From: Rhynchopus sp. YZ270_cl-10
Taxonomy: Eukaryota; Euglenozoa; Diplonemea; Diplonemida; Diplonemidae
Reading direction: 5' to 3'
NCBI GenBank assembly: GCA_964035575.1
Contig: OZ037911.1
Coordinates: 930,001 to 994,000, forward strand
Length of the DNA stretch: 64,000 bases
Shown: in pieces, positions 50,567-60,052 of the stretch
Position numbering within the stretch: the first letter of the stretch is position 1
How the letters are laid out: each line of letters opens with the position of its first letter
Notes under the pieces: model-generated
Databases searched by the model: none
What the model was told of the DNA's origin: nothing
The model's input: the letters and a program-made list of their open reading frames with translations, nothing else
Translations under genes and position numbers: made by a program

Positions 50567-50662
50567 GAAGTCGGTCAACGACCTGTCAATATCAGGGGGG
50601 GTGTGTATGTAGTCCCTGTATCAGCGACCTGTCAATATCGACCCTCCCGGAAGCACCGATAA
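50567..50662 (+). repeat. Dispersed repeat family E, two adjacent copies
   Basis: Both contain GACCTGTCAATATC; the second continues GACCCTCCCGGAAGCACCGAT. An inverted copy is at 54223-54262. Confidence 0.6.
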
Positions 50663-50809
50663 TAAAAATAAAAATAAGGAGGTACGCATTGAGTCAGAAG
50701 TTTGCTCGATCGGTGTGTCAAGTGGTGATGACACAAGAGAGGGGGTGTATTCAGAACGCAACGAACGAAAAAAAGGGGGGGTTTTTTTTTCTTTAGGACG
50801 AGGCTTTAT

Positions 50810-51240
50810 CATGGATGTCCAAAGTACTTGAAGTACTTTTTTCGGATTTTTTATGGTACTTGAAGTACTTGACCCCCCTTTTTTTTCCTCTCAAAATGAC
50901 AGTCAAGTACTTGAAGATTGATCAAGTACTTGACAGAAATCAAGTACTTGATACCCTATTTTTTTTTCTCGTACTTTTTTACTTTTTTACCCTCTGGCAG
51001 AGTCTGTCAAGTACTTGTTTTCGCAAAAAAAACGTCAAGTACTTGATCAAGTACCCACTTTTTTTTTGTACTTGATCAAGTACTTGACGTTTTTTTTTGT
51101 GAAAAAAGTACTTGACAGAGGGAGAACAAGTAAAAAAGTACTAGAAAAAAAAATAGGGTGTCAAGTACTTGAAGTATCAAGTATTGGATTTTTTGGGGGA
51201 TCAAGTACTTGATATACTTCAAGTACTTTGGACATCCATG
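50810..51240. mobile_element. Fold-back MITE, copy 1 (431 bp, 6-bp TSD CTTTAT)
   Basis: Ends CATGGATGTCCAAAGTACTT...AAGTACTTTGGACATCCATG. The interior is saturated with AGTACTTGA/TCAAGTACT in both orientations, so most of the element can fold into one long hairpin. CTTTAT is duplicated at 50804-50809 and 51241-51246. No coding capacity. Almost identical to 56370-56797. Confidence 0.95.
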
Positions 51241-51594
51241 CTTTATTACTTCGACAAATTTTTTTTTGTATTGGGGGTAGGTAGAAAGGGGAAGGGGACA
51301 GTATCAACATTTTTAAAAAAAAGCAAAAAAAAACTTTGTGTACAGAACCTGTCCTTGGATGGGTGATTGTCGAAACTACAAAAAAAAAAGATCCTCTTTT
51401 TGGGGAAAAGGTGTTCCAAAAAACCCGCAAAAAAAAATATTGCGATATTTGGTCCACATTGTCGCCCCCTTTCCCTCACACGATACAACCATAAAAAAAA
51501 GACCCCCTTTTTTTTTCCATTCTCGACCGATCTGCGTTTCAACTACTCTCTACTCGCTCTTATATTCATCTCAAAACAATACAGAGTTTGACAC

Positions 51595-51919
51595 TATGTT
51601 CGGAAGCAAGGCGGCTTTCAGGGCAGCAAGGCGTGCTGCGAATGTTCTTGGCAATGGGAACGGGCTTGCAAACAGTAGTGTGCGGGGAGGGATGTACATG
51701 CAGAACTGCTTTGTGAGCACGTCGTGCTCGGCCAGTACTGCGACACTCAGTGCGGCAGGTCCCATGCCCACCGGTAACGCCGCCCCACCGCCAGAAGCGC
51801 TGGACCTTGCGGAGTCCCTCTCCATCACCGACCCCGTGCAGCTCTCGTTCCCCTTCTGCCTGGCCTTCCCTCGGACTGCATCGACGCTAACTATAGTTCA
51901 TTCGGAAAGTCTTTCCTGA
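51595..51919 (+). CDS. Short protein with mitochondrial-type N terminus, 107 aa
   Basis: Family not recognised. The first 40 residues (MFGSKAAFRAARRAANVLGN) are basic, Ala/Arg-rich and lack acids, as mitochondrial presequences do. A Ser/Cys-rich segment follows (CFVSTSCSASTATLSA), then ALDLAESLSITDPVQLSFPF. ATG 51595 lies six to ten nt after an AATACAG that could be a splice acceptor. High GC in this frame compared with the surrounding AT-rich DNA supports a real gene. The end (TIVHSESLS) looks arbitrary, so the frame may run into an unrecognised intron and this may be only a first exon; I could not identify a downstream exon. Confidence 0.5.
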
Positions 51920-52526
51920 AAAAAAAAAAAATCCGAAAAAAAAAGGCCAGAATGTTTTTGGGTATGGAAACACCCCTTAGGTGGGAAGGGGATTCCTGGT
52001 AGGGTTTTTTCGGTGTTGGCGAGGTTTGCGGGATGAGGGGATTTTTTTTTTTATGTATGACACTGAAAAGAGGAGGAGGTGAAGACAGCAACAACTGCTC
52101 TGATGAGCTGGAAAAAAAGGAGGCTGTTTGGTATATGTGTATGGGGCGGTAAGATGCAATTCTTACAAAAAAAAAAAAAAAAAAAAAACAAAATCACCGA
52201 TCGAAACAAAGCCCCTCAGTACCCACCAGAGGGGGTGACTTCGGCAATTGTAAACACCTAACAAAAAAGACCCCCTTTTTGCCCCATCTGCCTTGTCGAA
52301 GATGTGCACAGCAAAGTAAAGGGAGATTTGCATTTTTCTCCCGCCCCCCTTTTGACTATTTTGGTTTGCTTTGTTGCGGGAGGCCCTGCCACGTACACTG
52401 CACATAGTAGCACACCTACGACACGCACTCATTTGTCCTGAACACCTCTCTCTCTCTCTCGCTCTTCCCCCCTTCCCCCTCTACACTTATTGAAGGTAAA
52501 AAAAAACAACAAACAAAACAAACGCA
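51920..52526. other. Intergenic region
   Basis: Poly-A tracts, a (CT)n stretch near 52445-52463 and an AAC-rich leader before the next gene. No gene or repeat family seen. Confidence 0.5.
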
Positions 52527-53729
52527 ATGAAGACGGACATCAACTACGACGCCACTGCAGACTATATTTACACACGTCTCGGTGGCGATATGGACCGTGT
52601 TGTGCCTGCTTACCAGGCGTTTCTTCGCTTTGCGTCGCACTTCCCTGAGGAGCAACGCCAGCTGTCTCATGTGGACACAGGAATGTTCGATGCACGCATC
52701 TTGAGGCACCGTGTGGAGTACTTTCAGTGGAAACGCAGTCAGGCACGCGAGGCACGCCGCGCTGCGAAGACTGCCACCAAGCTCCCACTTCCTGTAGACC
52801 CCACAGAGGACACATTTGGCGAGGACCCTATCTTTGGCGGCTCGGCAGCCCCGTCAGCGCACAGCGTGCTGACACATTCCCTGAGCGACCAGCTCAAGCA
52901 GATGGTCAACGAGGTGCAGGTGCGTCTGCCGAACCTCGATTTCGAAGAAGACTCCTCCGACGATGAATCCGAACCAGAGATTTTCTTTTCAGGGTTGGAT
53001 TGGAAGACGATCAAGCTGCCAGGGGATGAAGGCTTTTCCTGGGACGCTGAACCCGAGAAGGAGATTCTGCAGGTCGAAGCGAAGCCGGAGATAAAGGAAA
53101 AGGAAAAGGAAAAGGAAAAGGAGAAGCCAGTCGTCTCCAGCCGCGCGCTTGCCTCAAAACTGCTTCCATCAGACGTGCTTCCCACAGAAGGATCGCTGTC
53201 GAAGCTGCGGTCTGAGCTTGCAAAGCTCTCCGACTCTGAAAGGTTCTGTCAGACGCTTGACGACTCGCACCTATCAGAGGGGGACTTCGCGCTTATGAAG
53301 CGCGCTATCAACCCGAAACGGCCAAAGCGCCCCTCAGACATGGCGTACGACGACGACGGCTTCCCGTTGTTGACCACAGACCTGCCTGCCGCGAAGGAGT
53401 GCCCACCGCCTTCAGGGGTGCTTCCGAAGAGCTTTTTCACTGAATTTCCGGATGACTTACGGGCATGCGAATCGCGTATAGAGGAGGTGGCTGTGGAAGA
53501 GGTAGAGGTTGCTATGGAAATGGATGCAGAAGAAGAACAGTGCCAAGCAAAGGTGCAAGCGCCTGCATCCAGACCTGGCCGCTGGACTGTCATAGAACAC
53601 AGTGATGACAGTACCTCCGAAGAGGAGGCGGCAGTACCGCAACGTGGCGCGAAAGGTGGAAAAGGAAAAGGTGGAAAAGGCGCACCCCTCGACAGACATG
53701 GTGCAGGGCATCGTGGGGTGTATGCATAA
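52527..53729 (+). CDS. Acidic protein with KE repeats and GKGGKG tail, 400 aa
   Basis: No family recognised. The N-terminal 90 residues look folded and helical (DYIYTRLGGDMDRVVPAYQA, then DTGMFDARILRHRVEYFQWK). The middle is acidic and disordered (FEEDSSDDESEPEIFFSGLD), with a (KE)n stretch near 187-197 (EIKEKEKEKEKEK). A later segment (KLRSELAKLSDSERFCQTLD and MKRAINPKRPKRPSDM) may be a second helical part. The last 30 residues have the basic RGAKGGKGKGGKGAP pattern also seen in the gene at 49453. It may bind RNA or chromatin, but that is inferred only from the tail. ATG 52527 follows an A-rich leader. Confidence 0.65.
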   Translation: MKTDINYDATADYIYTRLGGDMDRVVPAYQAFLRFASHFPEEQRQLSHVDTGMFDARILRHRVEYFQWKRSQAREARRAAKTATKLPLPVDPTEDTFGEDPIFGGSAAPSAHSVLTHSLSDQLKQMVNEVQVRLPNLDFEEDSSDDESEPEIFFSGLDWKTIKLPGDEGFSWDAEPEKEILQVEAKPEIKEKEKEKEKEKPVVSSRALASKLLPSDVLPTEGSLSKLRSELAKLSDSERFCQTLDDSHLSEGDFALMKRAINPKRPKRPSDMAYDDDGFPLLTTDLPAAKECPPPSGVLPKSFFTEFPDDLRACESRIEEVAVEEVEVAMEMDAEEEQCQAKVQAPASRPGRWTVIEHSDDSTSEEEAAVPQRGAKGGKGKGGKGAPLDRHGAGHRGVYA

Positions 53730-54000
53730 AATGCTTTTCTCTTTTCGAAAAAATCAATAATGGTACAGTGAAATACTCTCTATTTCGGAGAGATGTGTTA
53801 TTGGCCACCTTTTTTGGGGGGTTTTTTTTAATGATCCCGCCCCCTTTTCCCCTCTAAAGACACATCTCTCTTTTTGTGTTGTTATCAACTTAGGGAAGGT
53901 GTTTTGCCACCACCCCAGATCCATTTTATTTTATTTTTGTTTTTTTTTTAGTGTTGGCCACGTTTCTTCCTCCGTTTTCCCCCAATTTACTATGTCCTGG

Positions 54001-54065
54001 TCAGTGTCCTTCGTCTGCCGGTTCTCCCGGTGAGGCATTTGCACTTTTTACAGCTCTCTTCAGGT
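54001..54065 (+). repeat. Dispersed repeat family J copy
   Basis: TCAGTGTCCTTCGTCTGCCG, CCGGTGAGGCATTTGCACTT, then CAGCTCTCTTC. Confidence 0.55.
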
Positions 54066-54222
54066 ATTTCTTCTTTTTCTTAACTATCCGTTCCCCTTCT
54101 TCTAATTGGGGCAAAGAGCTGAAATAGCTCTTCTTTTTTGTGTGCCTGCTCTCGGGTTGCGGTGTTTTTTGCGTTTAAAAGCTTCCTCTTTTGGTAGAAA
54201 TGTGCGCATCTTTTTCAATGGT

Positions 54223-54262
54223 GCTTCCGGAGGGGGTCGATATTGACAGGTCACTCTGACAG
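54223..54262 (-). repeat. Dispersed repeat family E copy, inverted
   Basis: GGTGCTTCCGGAGGGGGTCG followed by ATATTGACAGGTCA, the complement of the 50628 copy. Confidence 0.6.
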
Positions 54263-54354
54263 GCCGTTTTGACCGATTTCCCATAGCACCATTCAATTTT
54301 TTTTTTTTCATAAAAGGTGAAAACACAGAGCCAGGGTTCGTCTTACACAGATGT

Positions 54355-54406
54355 ATAGGGTTATAAGATGACCCAGCGACGAGAGGTTTAGGGTCATGAT
54401 AAAACT
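54355..54406 (+). repeat. Family B copy with a back-to-back inverted fragment
   Basis: TTATAAGATGACCC (inverted) is followed directly by GCGACGAGAGGTTTAGGGTC and ATGATAAAAC (forward), forming a small palindrome. Confidence 0.6.
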
Positions 54407-54743
54407 TCTTTCTTGTCTTTTTATTTGGTGCAAGGCGGCATAACCCTCTCAGTTGTTCTTTTCCCGTTCCCTCTAGCTACTTAATTTTCAATTTTCTCCC
54501 CCTTTATTCGTTCCGGTCAGTTTGCCGCCCAGCAAAGGTTTTCAATAATACACCCCAGCAACCAAACCATCCTACTGAAGCTTTGCGTTTCAACGAAGAA
54601 AAGAAGAAAAAAAAACCACCCCCCTATGTGGGCAACAGCGGCAAGGTGACCTCCGTACAACAACAACCCGCGTGTCCTAGACGTGAACACGACACCACCC
54701 AAGATAAGGTCCCAGGGGTTTACTCTGGCTCCGTAAGCTTATT

Positions 54744-54868
54744 TCAGATGTAAACCACGAAATGGATTGTAGGACTTTGTATGGTTGGGTGTCCACCCCC
54801 CGGTACAGCCGGTCATTGTACCAAAGGTACACTGTTCACGAGAGGGGTTTTGTATTTCAAGGCCATTT
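54744..54868 (+). repeat. Dispersed repeat family A, well-preserved copy
   Basis: AGATGTAAACCACGAAATGG, ATTGTAGGACTTTGTATGG, CCCGGTACAGCCGGTCATTG, TACACTGTTCACGAGAGGGG, TTTGTATTTCAA. Confidence 0.8.
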
Positions 54869-55215
54869 ATTTTCTCTTTTTCCTCAGGAATGTTACTTAA
54901 ATCCCCACCATTTATACAAGGTGCCTAAGCAAGAGAGTGCTGCGCCTTTTGTAACCTGTCTTTTATCTTTTGCTTGAACATTTCTTTCCCTCCATCACCC
55001 CCACACCCTTCGTGAGCCACATTTTTTTTTTTTTTTTCAAAAACCCCTCAAAAAAAAACTCAAAACTTTCCCCGTCAATTACCCTCCCCCTTCTCTCGCT
55101 TCATCGGAGTGCGAGAAGGGGGATTTTTATCTTTTTTTTCCCTTTTTTTTTTCACACCTTTCACAAAATAAAGACAACAAAAACAAAACAGCGTATTCTT
55201 TTTTTCCCACATGCT

Positions 55216-55380
55216 TGAACACTACATCGTACCAAAAATTACGAACTCCAGCTTTCCTATGACATCATCCCTCACAACAACCTTATAACCCCACTCAACT
55301 GATGCTACACGATAACAACAAACCCACGATCAATCTGACTAAACACAAGAGACTTAGGATCATCTTACAAACTTTTCCTT
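55216..55380 (+). repeat. Extended family B copy
   Basis: GAACACTACATCGTACC, AAATTACGAACTCCAGC, GATGCTACACGATAACAACA, then GAGACTTAGGATCATCTTAC. Co-linear with 27893-28060. Confidence 0.75.
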
Positions 55381-55629
55381 TTTTTTTTGAAAACTTGGAA
55401 AAATCACGTGTCGCAACAGAATATATCCACGCCACGCCCACCCTCCGCCCAGCTTACTTCCATTTCGCGGTCTACGTTGAGTTTTTTTTTTTTTCTACCC
55501 CATCTCCCTCTCCCCCACCTCCTTTTACAGGCGCTTGGAATACCAGCACCCCTATACACACTAGACTCCTTTTTTCTCTTTATCCATCTATCTTTCAGGC
55601 CCTTTTTTTTTTTTGAATTTTTTTTTAAA

Positions 55630-56286
55630 ATGATGTTCGTAGCCTCTCCTGGGCTTGACCCTCGTTCACATCACCGAGACGGTCTTGGACAGCGACAACA
55701 GTACTGCGGAGGTGGGCAGATACAGTATATTGCTGCCCCGGCTCATCGTATAGTAAACTTTGCTGCAACCGGAGGGGGTTGTGCTGGGGCCCGCAAGGTG
55801 GGGTACAACCAGCTGCAATGCCCAAAGATCTGGCGGGTCTACGAAGCGTTGTCCCTCTGTCTAGGCTACTCTGCCGCAGAAGCCTGCGAAGCTGTTAAAG
55901 AAGGCTGCAGCGTTGAATGCATTCCTTTCAACCCCTGCACCCGAACCGAAGAAATATCTGAAGCAACCCCCTTCATCCCCTCCCGCAGCTCTGCGTTTCA
56001 CGTTCCCGAAGAAGGATTAGGAATTGCCCCTGGAATTCGCACGGTGCTGTCTCAGAAAAGCGTTCGGCAGGTTCCAGTGCAATTAGTGCAAAAAATGCAG
56101 ATCATGCAAAGCGAGACAGAGGGAGGATTGTCTGTGGGTGGTTCGGCAGGGGAAGGGCTGGGAGGGGTTGTGGGGGTAGTGGCCGCAGCCCCTGTGCAAG
56201 GAGGAGGGGTGCGAAGCGTGTCCCCTACCTCGCTTAGAGCGACACCAGTCCCTGAATTGTCTTCGTTTCATTCAATTGAGTTGTGA
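55630..56286 (+). CDS. Cys-rich orphan protein, 218 aa
   Basis: No family recognised. Residues 30-105 contain about nine Cys (YCGGG, GGGCAGARK, QLQCPKIWRVYEAL, SLCLGYSAAEACEAVKEGCS, VECIPFNPC). The regular spacing of C-x7-C-x6-C-x3-C around 78-98 suggests a small disulfide- or metal-stabilised domain. There is no signal peptide, so metal binding or redox control is more likely than secretion. The remainder (110-218) is disordered, Val/Gly/Ser-rich. ATG 55630 (MM) directly follows a poly-T/A leader. A fold-back element is inserted 84 nt after the stop. Gene reality is moderate to good. Confidence 0.6.
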   Translation: MMFVASPGLDPRSHHRDGLGQRQQYCGGGQIQYIAAPAHRIVNFAATGGGCAGARKVGYNQLQCPKIWRVYEALSLCLGYSAAEACEAVKEGCSVECIPFNPCTRTEEISEATPFIPSRSSAFHVPEEGLGIAPGIRTVLSQKSVRQVPVQLVQKMQIMQSETEGGLSVGGSAGEGLGGVVGVVAAAPVQGGGVRSVSPTSLRATPVPELSSFHSIEL

Positions 56287-56369
56287 AAAGGGGGAAGGGT
56301 GTATGTAATCTGTTGTATTGTGTCTGTCGGAAAAAAGGTGGGAAAATATCCTGTGGTTATGTTCATAGA

Positions 56370-56797
56370 CATGGATGTCCAAAGTACTTGAAGTACTTTT
56401 TTCGATTTTTTATGGTACTTGAAGTACTTGACCCCCCTTTTTTTTCCTCTCAAAATGACAGTCAAGTACTTGAAGATTGATCAAGTACTTGACAGAAATC
56501 AAGTACTTGATACCCTATTTTTTTTTCTCGTACTTTTTTACTTTTTTACCCTCTGGCAGAGTCTGTCAAGTACTTGTTTTCGCAAAAAAACGTCAAGTAC
56601 TTGATCAAGTACCCACTTTTTTTTTGTACTTGATCAAGTACTTGACGTTTTTTTTGTGAAAAAAGTACTTGACAGAGGGAGAACAAGTAAAAAAGTACTA
56701 GAAAAAAAAATAGGGTGTCAAGTACTTGAAGTATCAAGTATTGGATTTTTTGGGGGATCAAGTACTTGATATACTTCAAGTACTTTGGACATCCATG
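56370..56797. mobile_element. Fold-back MITE, copy 2 (428 bp, 6-bp TSD CATAGA)
   Basis: Same ends and interior as 50810-51240, differing mainly in homopolymer lengths. CATAGA is duplicated at 56364-56369 and 56798-56803. Confidence 0.95.
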
Positions 56798-57179
56798 CAT
56801 AGAATTTAGTTTTTTTTTTTTTGTGTGAAAGTAGAAACAGTAGAGGAGAGAAAAAACGAAAAAAATGTGATATTTAAAAGAGAGCGCGCGACGATGCCTT
56901 CTCTGGTGTGTAGAGTGTAAAGTGTGTTTATGTACCAATTACAAAAAAAGAAAATTTCTCCTTTTTGCCAACCTATCCTGCACAAAAGCAACTTTTTTTT
57001 TTTGCAGGTGTGTTTCTAAGATGCTATGTACACGGTGCATAACATCCTTCCAAAATTTTTGTTTCTTTTTTCTTTCTTTTGGCGTATCGAACGTCATTCG
57101 TACTTTCTCTTCTTTGGTTTGAAAGTATATGAAACTAGTTTTTCTTTTTTGGCGTTTTTTTTCACACCTCTTTTTTTAT

Positions 57180-57392
57180 CATGATGTAAACCACAAAATG
57201 AAATGTAGGGCCAACGTGGTAATGGTCATACCACAGTGTTCCGGTCACGTTCTAAGTACCCGAGATCACGAAAATGGAGTTTTTCAAGAAAAATAATGTA
57301 TGAAACAATTTTTCAAGTCACATTTTTTGATTAGAATATGATAAGGTGACTAAGCACGAGAGGCTTGGGGTCATCTTATAAACTTTTCTTTA
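57180..57392 (+). repeat. Family A followed by family B
   Basis: ATGATGTAAACCACAAAATG, TGTAGGGCCAACGTGG, GTGTTCCGGTCACGTTCTAA (family A), then AAGGTGACTAAGCACGAGAG and TTGGGGTCATCTTATAAAC (family B). Confidence 0.7.
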
Positions 57393-57498
57393 TTTTATGA
57401 GCCGCGGATAACCGTTGCCCCCCTCGCGTCCGCAAACGATGTACGGTGAGGGTGGTTTGCAGTGTTCAGCTTCTCCTTAAAACTGTATCGTCAGACAA

Positions 57499-57548
57499 TT
57501 TGCCAGCAAAACGCGGTATTTTTTTTCCCGCAGTATTTTGCTGGCAAA
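57499..57548. repeat. Small perfect inverted repeat
   Basis: TTTGCCAGCAAAA at 57499 and TTTTGCTGGCAAA at 57536, 24-nt spacer. Confidence 0.6.
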
Positions 57549-57730
57549 CAAAAGGTCGATGATATATGTGAACACAGAACCAACTCTCTCGCTTCGTAGG
57601 TGCAGTGTCTTCTGCCTTTCAACGAAATTAGAGGGTGGGGAGATGGGGTGGCTATGTTCACGCGGCTTTTAGGATAAAGTGAAGATTTGTTCAGCACGGC
57701 AAAAAAAAAAATTTTTTTTTTTTTGTTCAG

Positions 57731-58045
57731 TGTTGCATCAGGCTCTCCGCTAGGATTTCCGATTTTGAAAATGTTCTGTTGATGATCCACGTGGTGGGGT
57801 ACATGCTTGCGCCGCAGGCGCACGGTACGCAACTTTTTTTTTTTCCAACGCCCGATTTTGACTTTTTTGGGACGTTTGAGCACTCACCTCTCCATATTTT
57901 CTTCTCCTGAGCTTTTTTGACAGGTAGAACGGGTCTGAACCACTCAGCAGAACTTTTTTTTTTTTTTTTTTTTTCCCCCATTTTCAAAAAGTTCTGTTGA
58001 CAATCAACAGAACTTTAGTACCTAGCGGAGTCACTGGTGTTGCAT
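57731..58045. mobile_element. Palindromic element, family K
   Basis: TGTTGCATCAGGCTCTCCGC..TAGG at the left and CCTAGCGGAGTCACTGGTGT..TGCAT at the right are inverted. GTTCTGTTGA..ATC motifs lie inside both ends. Two long poly-T tracts in the centre. Confidence 0.6.
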
Positions 58046-58059
58046 AAAACTGTGGACAT

Positions 58060-58143
58060 AAAATATTAGGACTGTATGACGAAAATGGCCTCTGTGCCAA
58101 AAGAAATGTACAAGCCAAACTGTTTTTCCGGTCCTAATATTTT
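58060..58143. mobile_element. Palindromic element, family L
   Basis: AAAATATTAGGAC at 58060 and GTCCTAATATTTT ending at about 58143, with partly self-complementary arms; 84 bp. Confidence 0.5.
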
Positions 58144-58727
58144 TTTTTTTACGATCGCGGTAAGGGGATCTAATGGGGTGGGAGAGAGGGTGTCAAACAA
58201 CAACAAAAAAAGTGTTGTTTCCCCTAGTTTTGTGTACGTTTGAGGGGACTATTTTTCATTTTTTTTTGCCTTTTTGTTTGCTTTTTCTTTATGGTGACTC
58301 AGAAGTTGTTGGTTCACCTTGCAAATGTTGTCAAAACCAATTTTTTTTTTGGAAGCATTTTTGATCCCCATACCTATTCTTTCAATTTATTGAATGCATA
58401 GGTTGAAATACCTTGTTTTGGCCTCAACGAGGTTTCCTCTTCACAGGCCAGGTAGTCAGTGGGAAGCGTATTGCAATAAAAATATCAGAATATTTTACAC
58501 ACTTTACGCACAAACAAAAAAACAACTGTTGTGTTGTCAGGATACGCTCCTGTCTATACTTCAGCCAAAAAAAAAGTGGTGTCTTTTTTTGTGCTTTTAC
58601 AGTATCCGCCCCTAACCTCGCACCCATTTGCCATTCTGTTTGAATGGTTCCCCCCTAGCACTCCCTTCCCGTCCATTTGACACCCCTTTGTGATCATATT
58701 CATTGCGTTCTGGTTCGTTTTTTTCTT

Positions 58728-58775
58728 AAAGGTGACCAAGCAGAGGCCTGGGTTCATCTTATAAACTTTTCTCAT
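58728..58775 (+). repeat. Dispersed repeat family B copy
   Basis: AAAGGTGACCAAGCAGAGGC, CTGGGTTCATCTTATAAAC, TTTTCTC. Confidence 0.7.
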
Positions 58776-58851
58776 ATTTTTTTTTTTGGGGGGGAAATGA
58801 CTGTATAACTGCTTTACAGTTTCACTGTCAGCAACTCCCCTAGTGCAAAAG

Positions 58852-58900
58852 CACTCCGGGTTTGATAACCCACGGAGTGGCAGTGCCTGCGTCCCAGAAG
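58852..58900 (+). repeat. Stem-loop plus family J fragment
   Basis: CACTCCG GGTTTGATAACCC A CGGAGTG forms a two-tier hairpin, followed by GCAGTGCCTGCGTCCCAGAA. Compare 59282-59395. Confidence 0.5.
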
Positions 58901-58907
58901 CGTAAAA

Positions 58908-59133
58908 GGTAGCCTACTCTCGCCTATCAATATAAAAGAAAAGTTTTAGAAGATGACCCAAAGCCTCTCATACTTCGTCTTTAGAGGGGGTAAAAGGGGG
59001 GATTGATTATGTGCAAAAGAGGCGTTTTTGCACATAAACAATTCCCCCTTTTTTTACCCCCTCTTCGTGGTACGAGAGGCTTAGGGTCATCTTATAAAAC
59101 TTTTCTTTTATCTGATAGGCGAGAGTAGACTCC
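58908..59133. repeat. 226-bp palindrome built on family B
   Basis: Left arm GGTAGCCTACTCTCGCCTAT...AAAGTTTTAGAAGATGACCC; right arm GGGTCATCTTATAAAACTTT...ATAGGCGAGAGTAGACTCC. Arms about 110 nt each, estimated 85 to 90% matching, meeting near GTGCAAAAGAGGCGTTTTTG. The right arm contains a normal family B core (ACGAGAGGCTTAGGGTCATC). Confidence 0.85.
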
Positions 59134-59281
59134 CTGTGTCGTCCACGGACACGAGGCCCTTTTTTTTTTGACTTTTTTTTTTTGCGTGACAAAAATACCC
59201 CCTCTTTCTGGTTAGGGCAAGTGGTTATGTTTCTTGTTTACAACGCTCTCTGTGGTCCGTGTGTATACCAATGAAGTGGCT

Positions 59282-59395
59282 CTCTGAGGGGGTTCGATAA
59301 CCCCGCAGAGAACCAGTGTCCCCCCCCCCATGCTGCCGTCCGTCGATGAAAGGGTGAGGCGTTTGCACTTTCAACTTTCTCTTTCCTTTTTGATC
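59282..59395 (+). repeat. Stem-loop plus family J copy
   Basis: CTCTG AGGGGG TTCGATA ACCCC G CAGAG hairpin, then ACCAGTGTC and, past a C run, GCTGCCGTCCGTCGATGAAA and GTGAGGCGTTTGCACTTTCA. Confidence 0.6.
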
Positions 59396-59963
59396 TTCAT
59401 CCCATTAGGAACACCCCTACCTACCTTATACCCAAGAAACGGAGCCATTTGTTGCATCCCCTATATTTGTCTTTTTTCTTCTTCTTTTGCACGATCAACC
59501 CTCTTCTTCAAGGTGTCCAAAAATGCCATATTTTCTCTTCTTTTTTAGACGACAAAAGGTGTATCTTATCTTGGTATCTGGCTGAAGGGGGGCTGATTCG
59601 CACTTTTTCCCGCACTTTTTCCGCCTCCTGCCCATTCAGCCACACCATTATCCAAAAACTTTCTTTTGTTTATCAGATGCCAAACCATCTATGGAGTGTA
59701 CCGCATGGTTGGGGTCTATCCTCCGATTGCGTGGTGAGCCATCGATTTCTGCGTCCGTGTAGTCAAGACAGATGGAGAGGAGAAGTGTTTTGCTTGTTTT
59801 TTCCTTTTGATCCGTCATTATTGTATTGCTCTCGGATGCCTGCACACAAGGTATATAGCGGTCATCCGGCAGCTTTTTCTTGCTCTCTTTTCTATTCTAT
59901 ATGCTCTGTGGCAAAAGGGGTGGTTTCACACCTTAGTATCCCCTTTGTCATGGGCTTTGGGTG

Positions 59964-60052
59964 ACGGTGAAGTAAAATGACTTTTTGATTTTTTCTTTTG
60001 GTTTCACCGTTTACAACAGTGAAACTAAAAGTCAAACCAGAAGTCAGGTCGT
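59964..60052. mobile_element. Palindromic MITE, family G, copy 3
   Basis: ACGGTGAAGTAAAATGACTT...AAGTCAGGTCGT, with the centre GGTTTCACCGTTTACAACAG. Right arm diverged. Confidence 0.55.

Larger units (their letters stand above)
50266..51594. other. 1.3-kb intergenic region containing a 431-bp fold-back element
   Basis: Outside the fold-back element and the family E copies it is poly-A/poly-T-rich with no supported gene. Confidence 0.5.
53730..55629. other. 1.9-kb intergenic region, repeats A, B, E, J
   Basis: Five repeat copies are listed separately. The rest is CT- and T-rich leader-like DNA with no supported gene. Confidence 0.5.

Noticed and set aside
58852-58879. tRNA gene
   Set aside because: A T-arm-like hairpin is present, but no D arm, anticodon arm or full cloverleaf can be drawn around it. 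The same holds for 59282-59310.
59449-59964. 171-codon open frame in the gene desert
   Set aside because: Its residues come from homopolymer and CT-rich DNA (many Phe and Ser), with no domain, no conserved-looking segment and a weak start.
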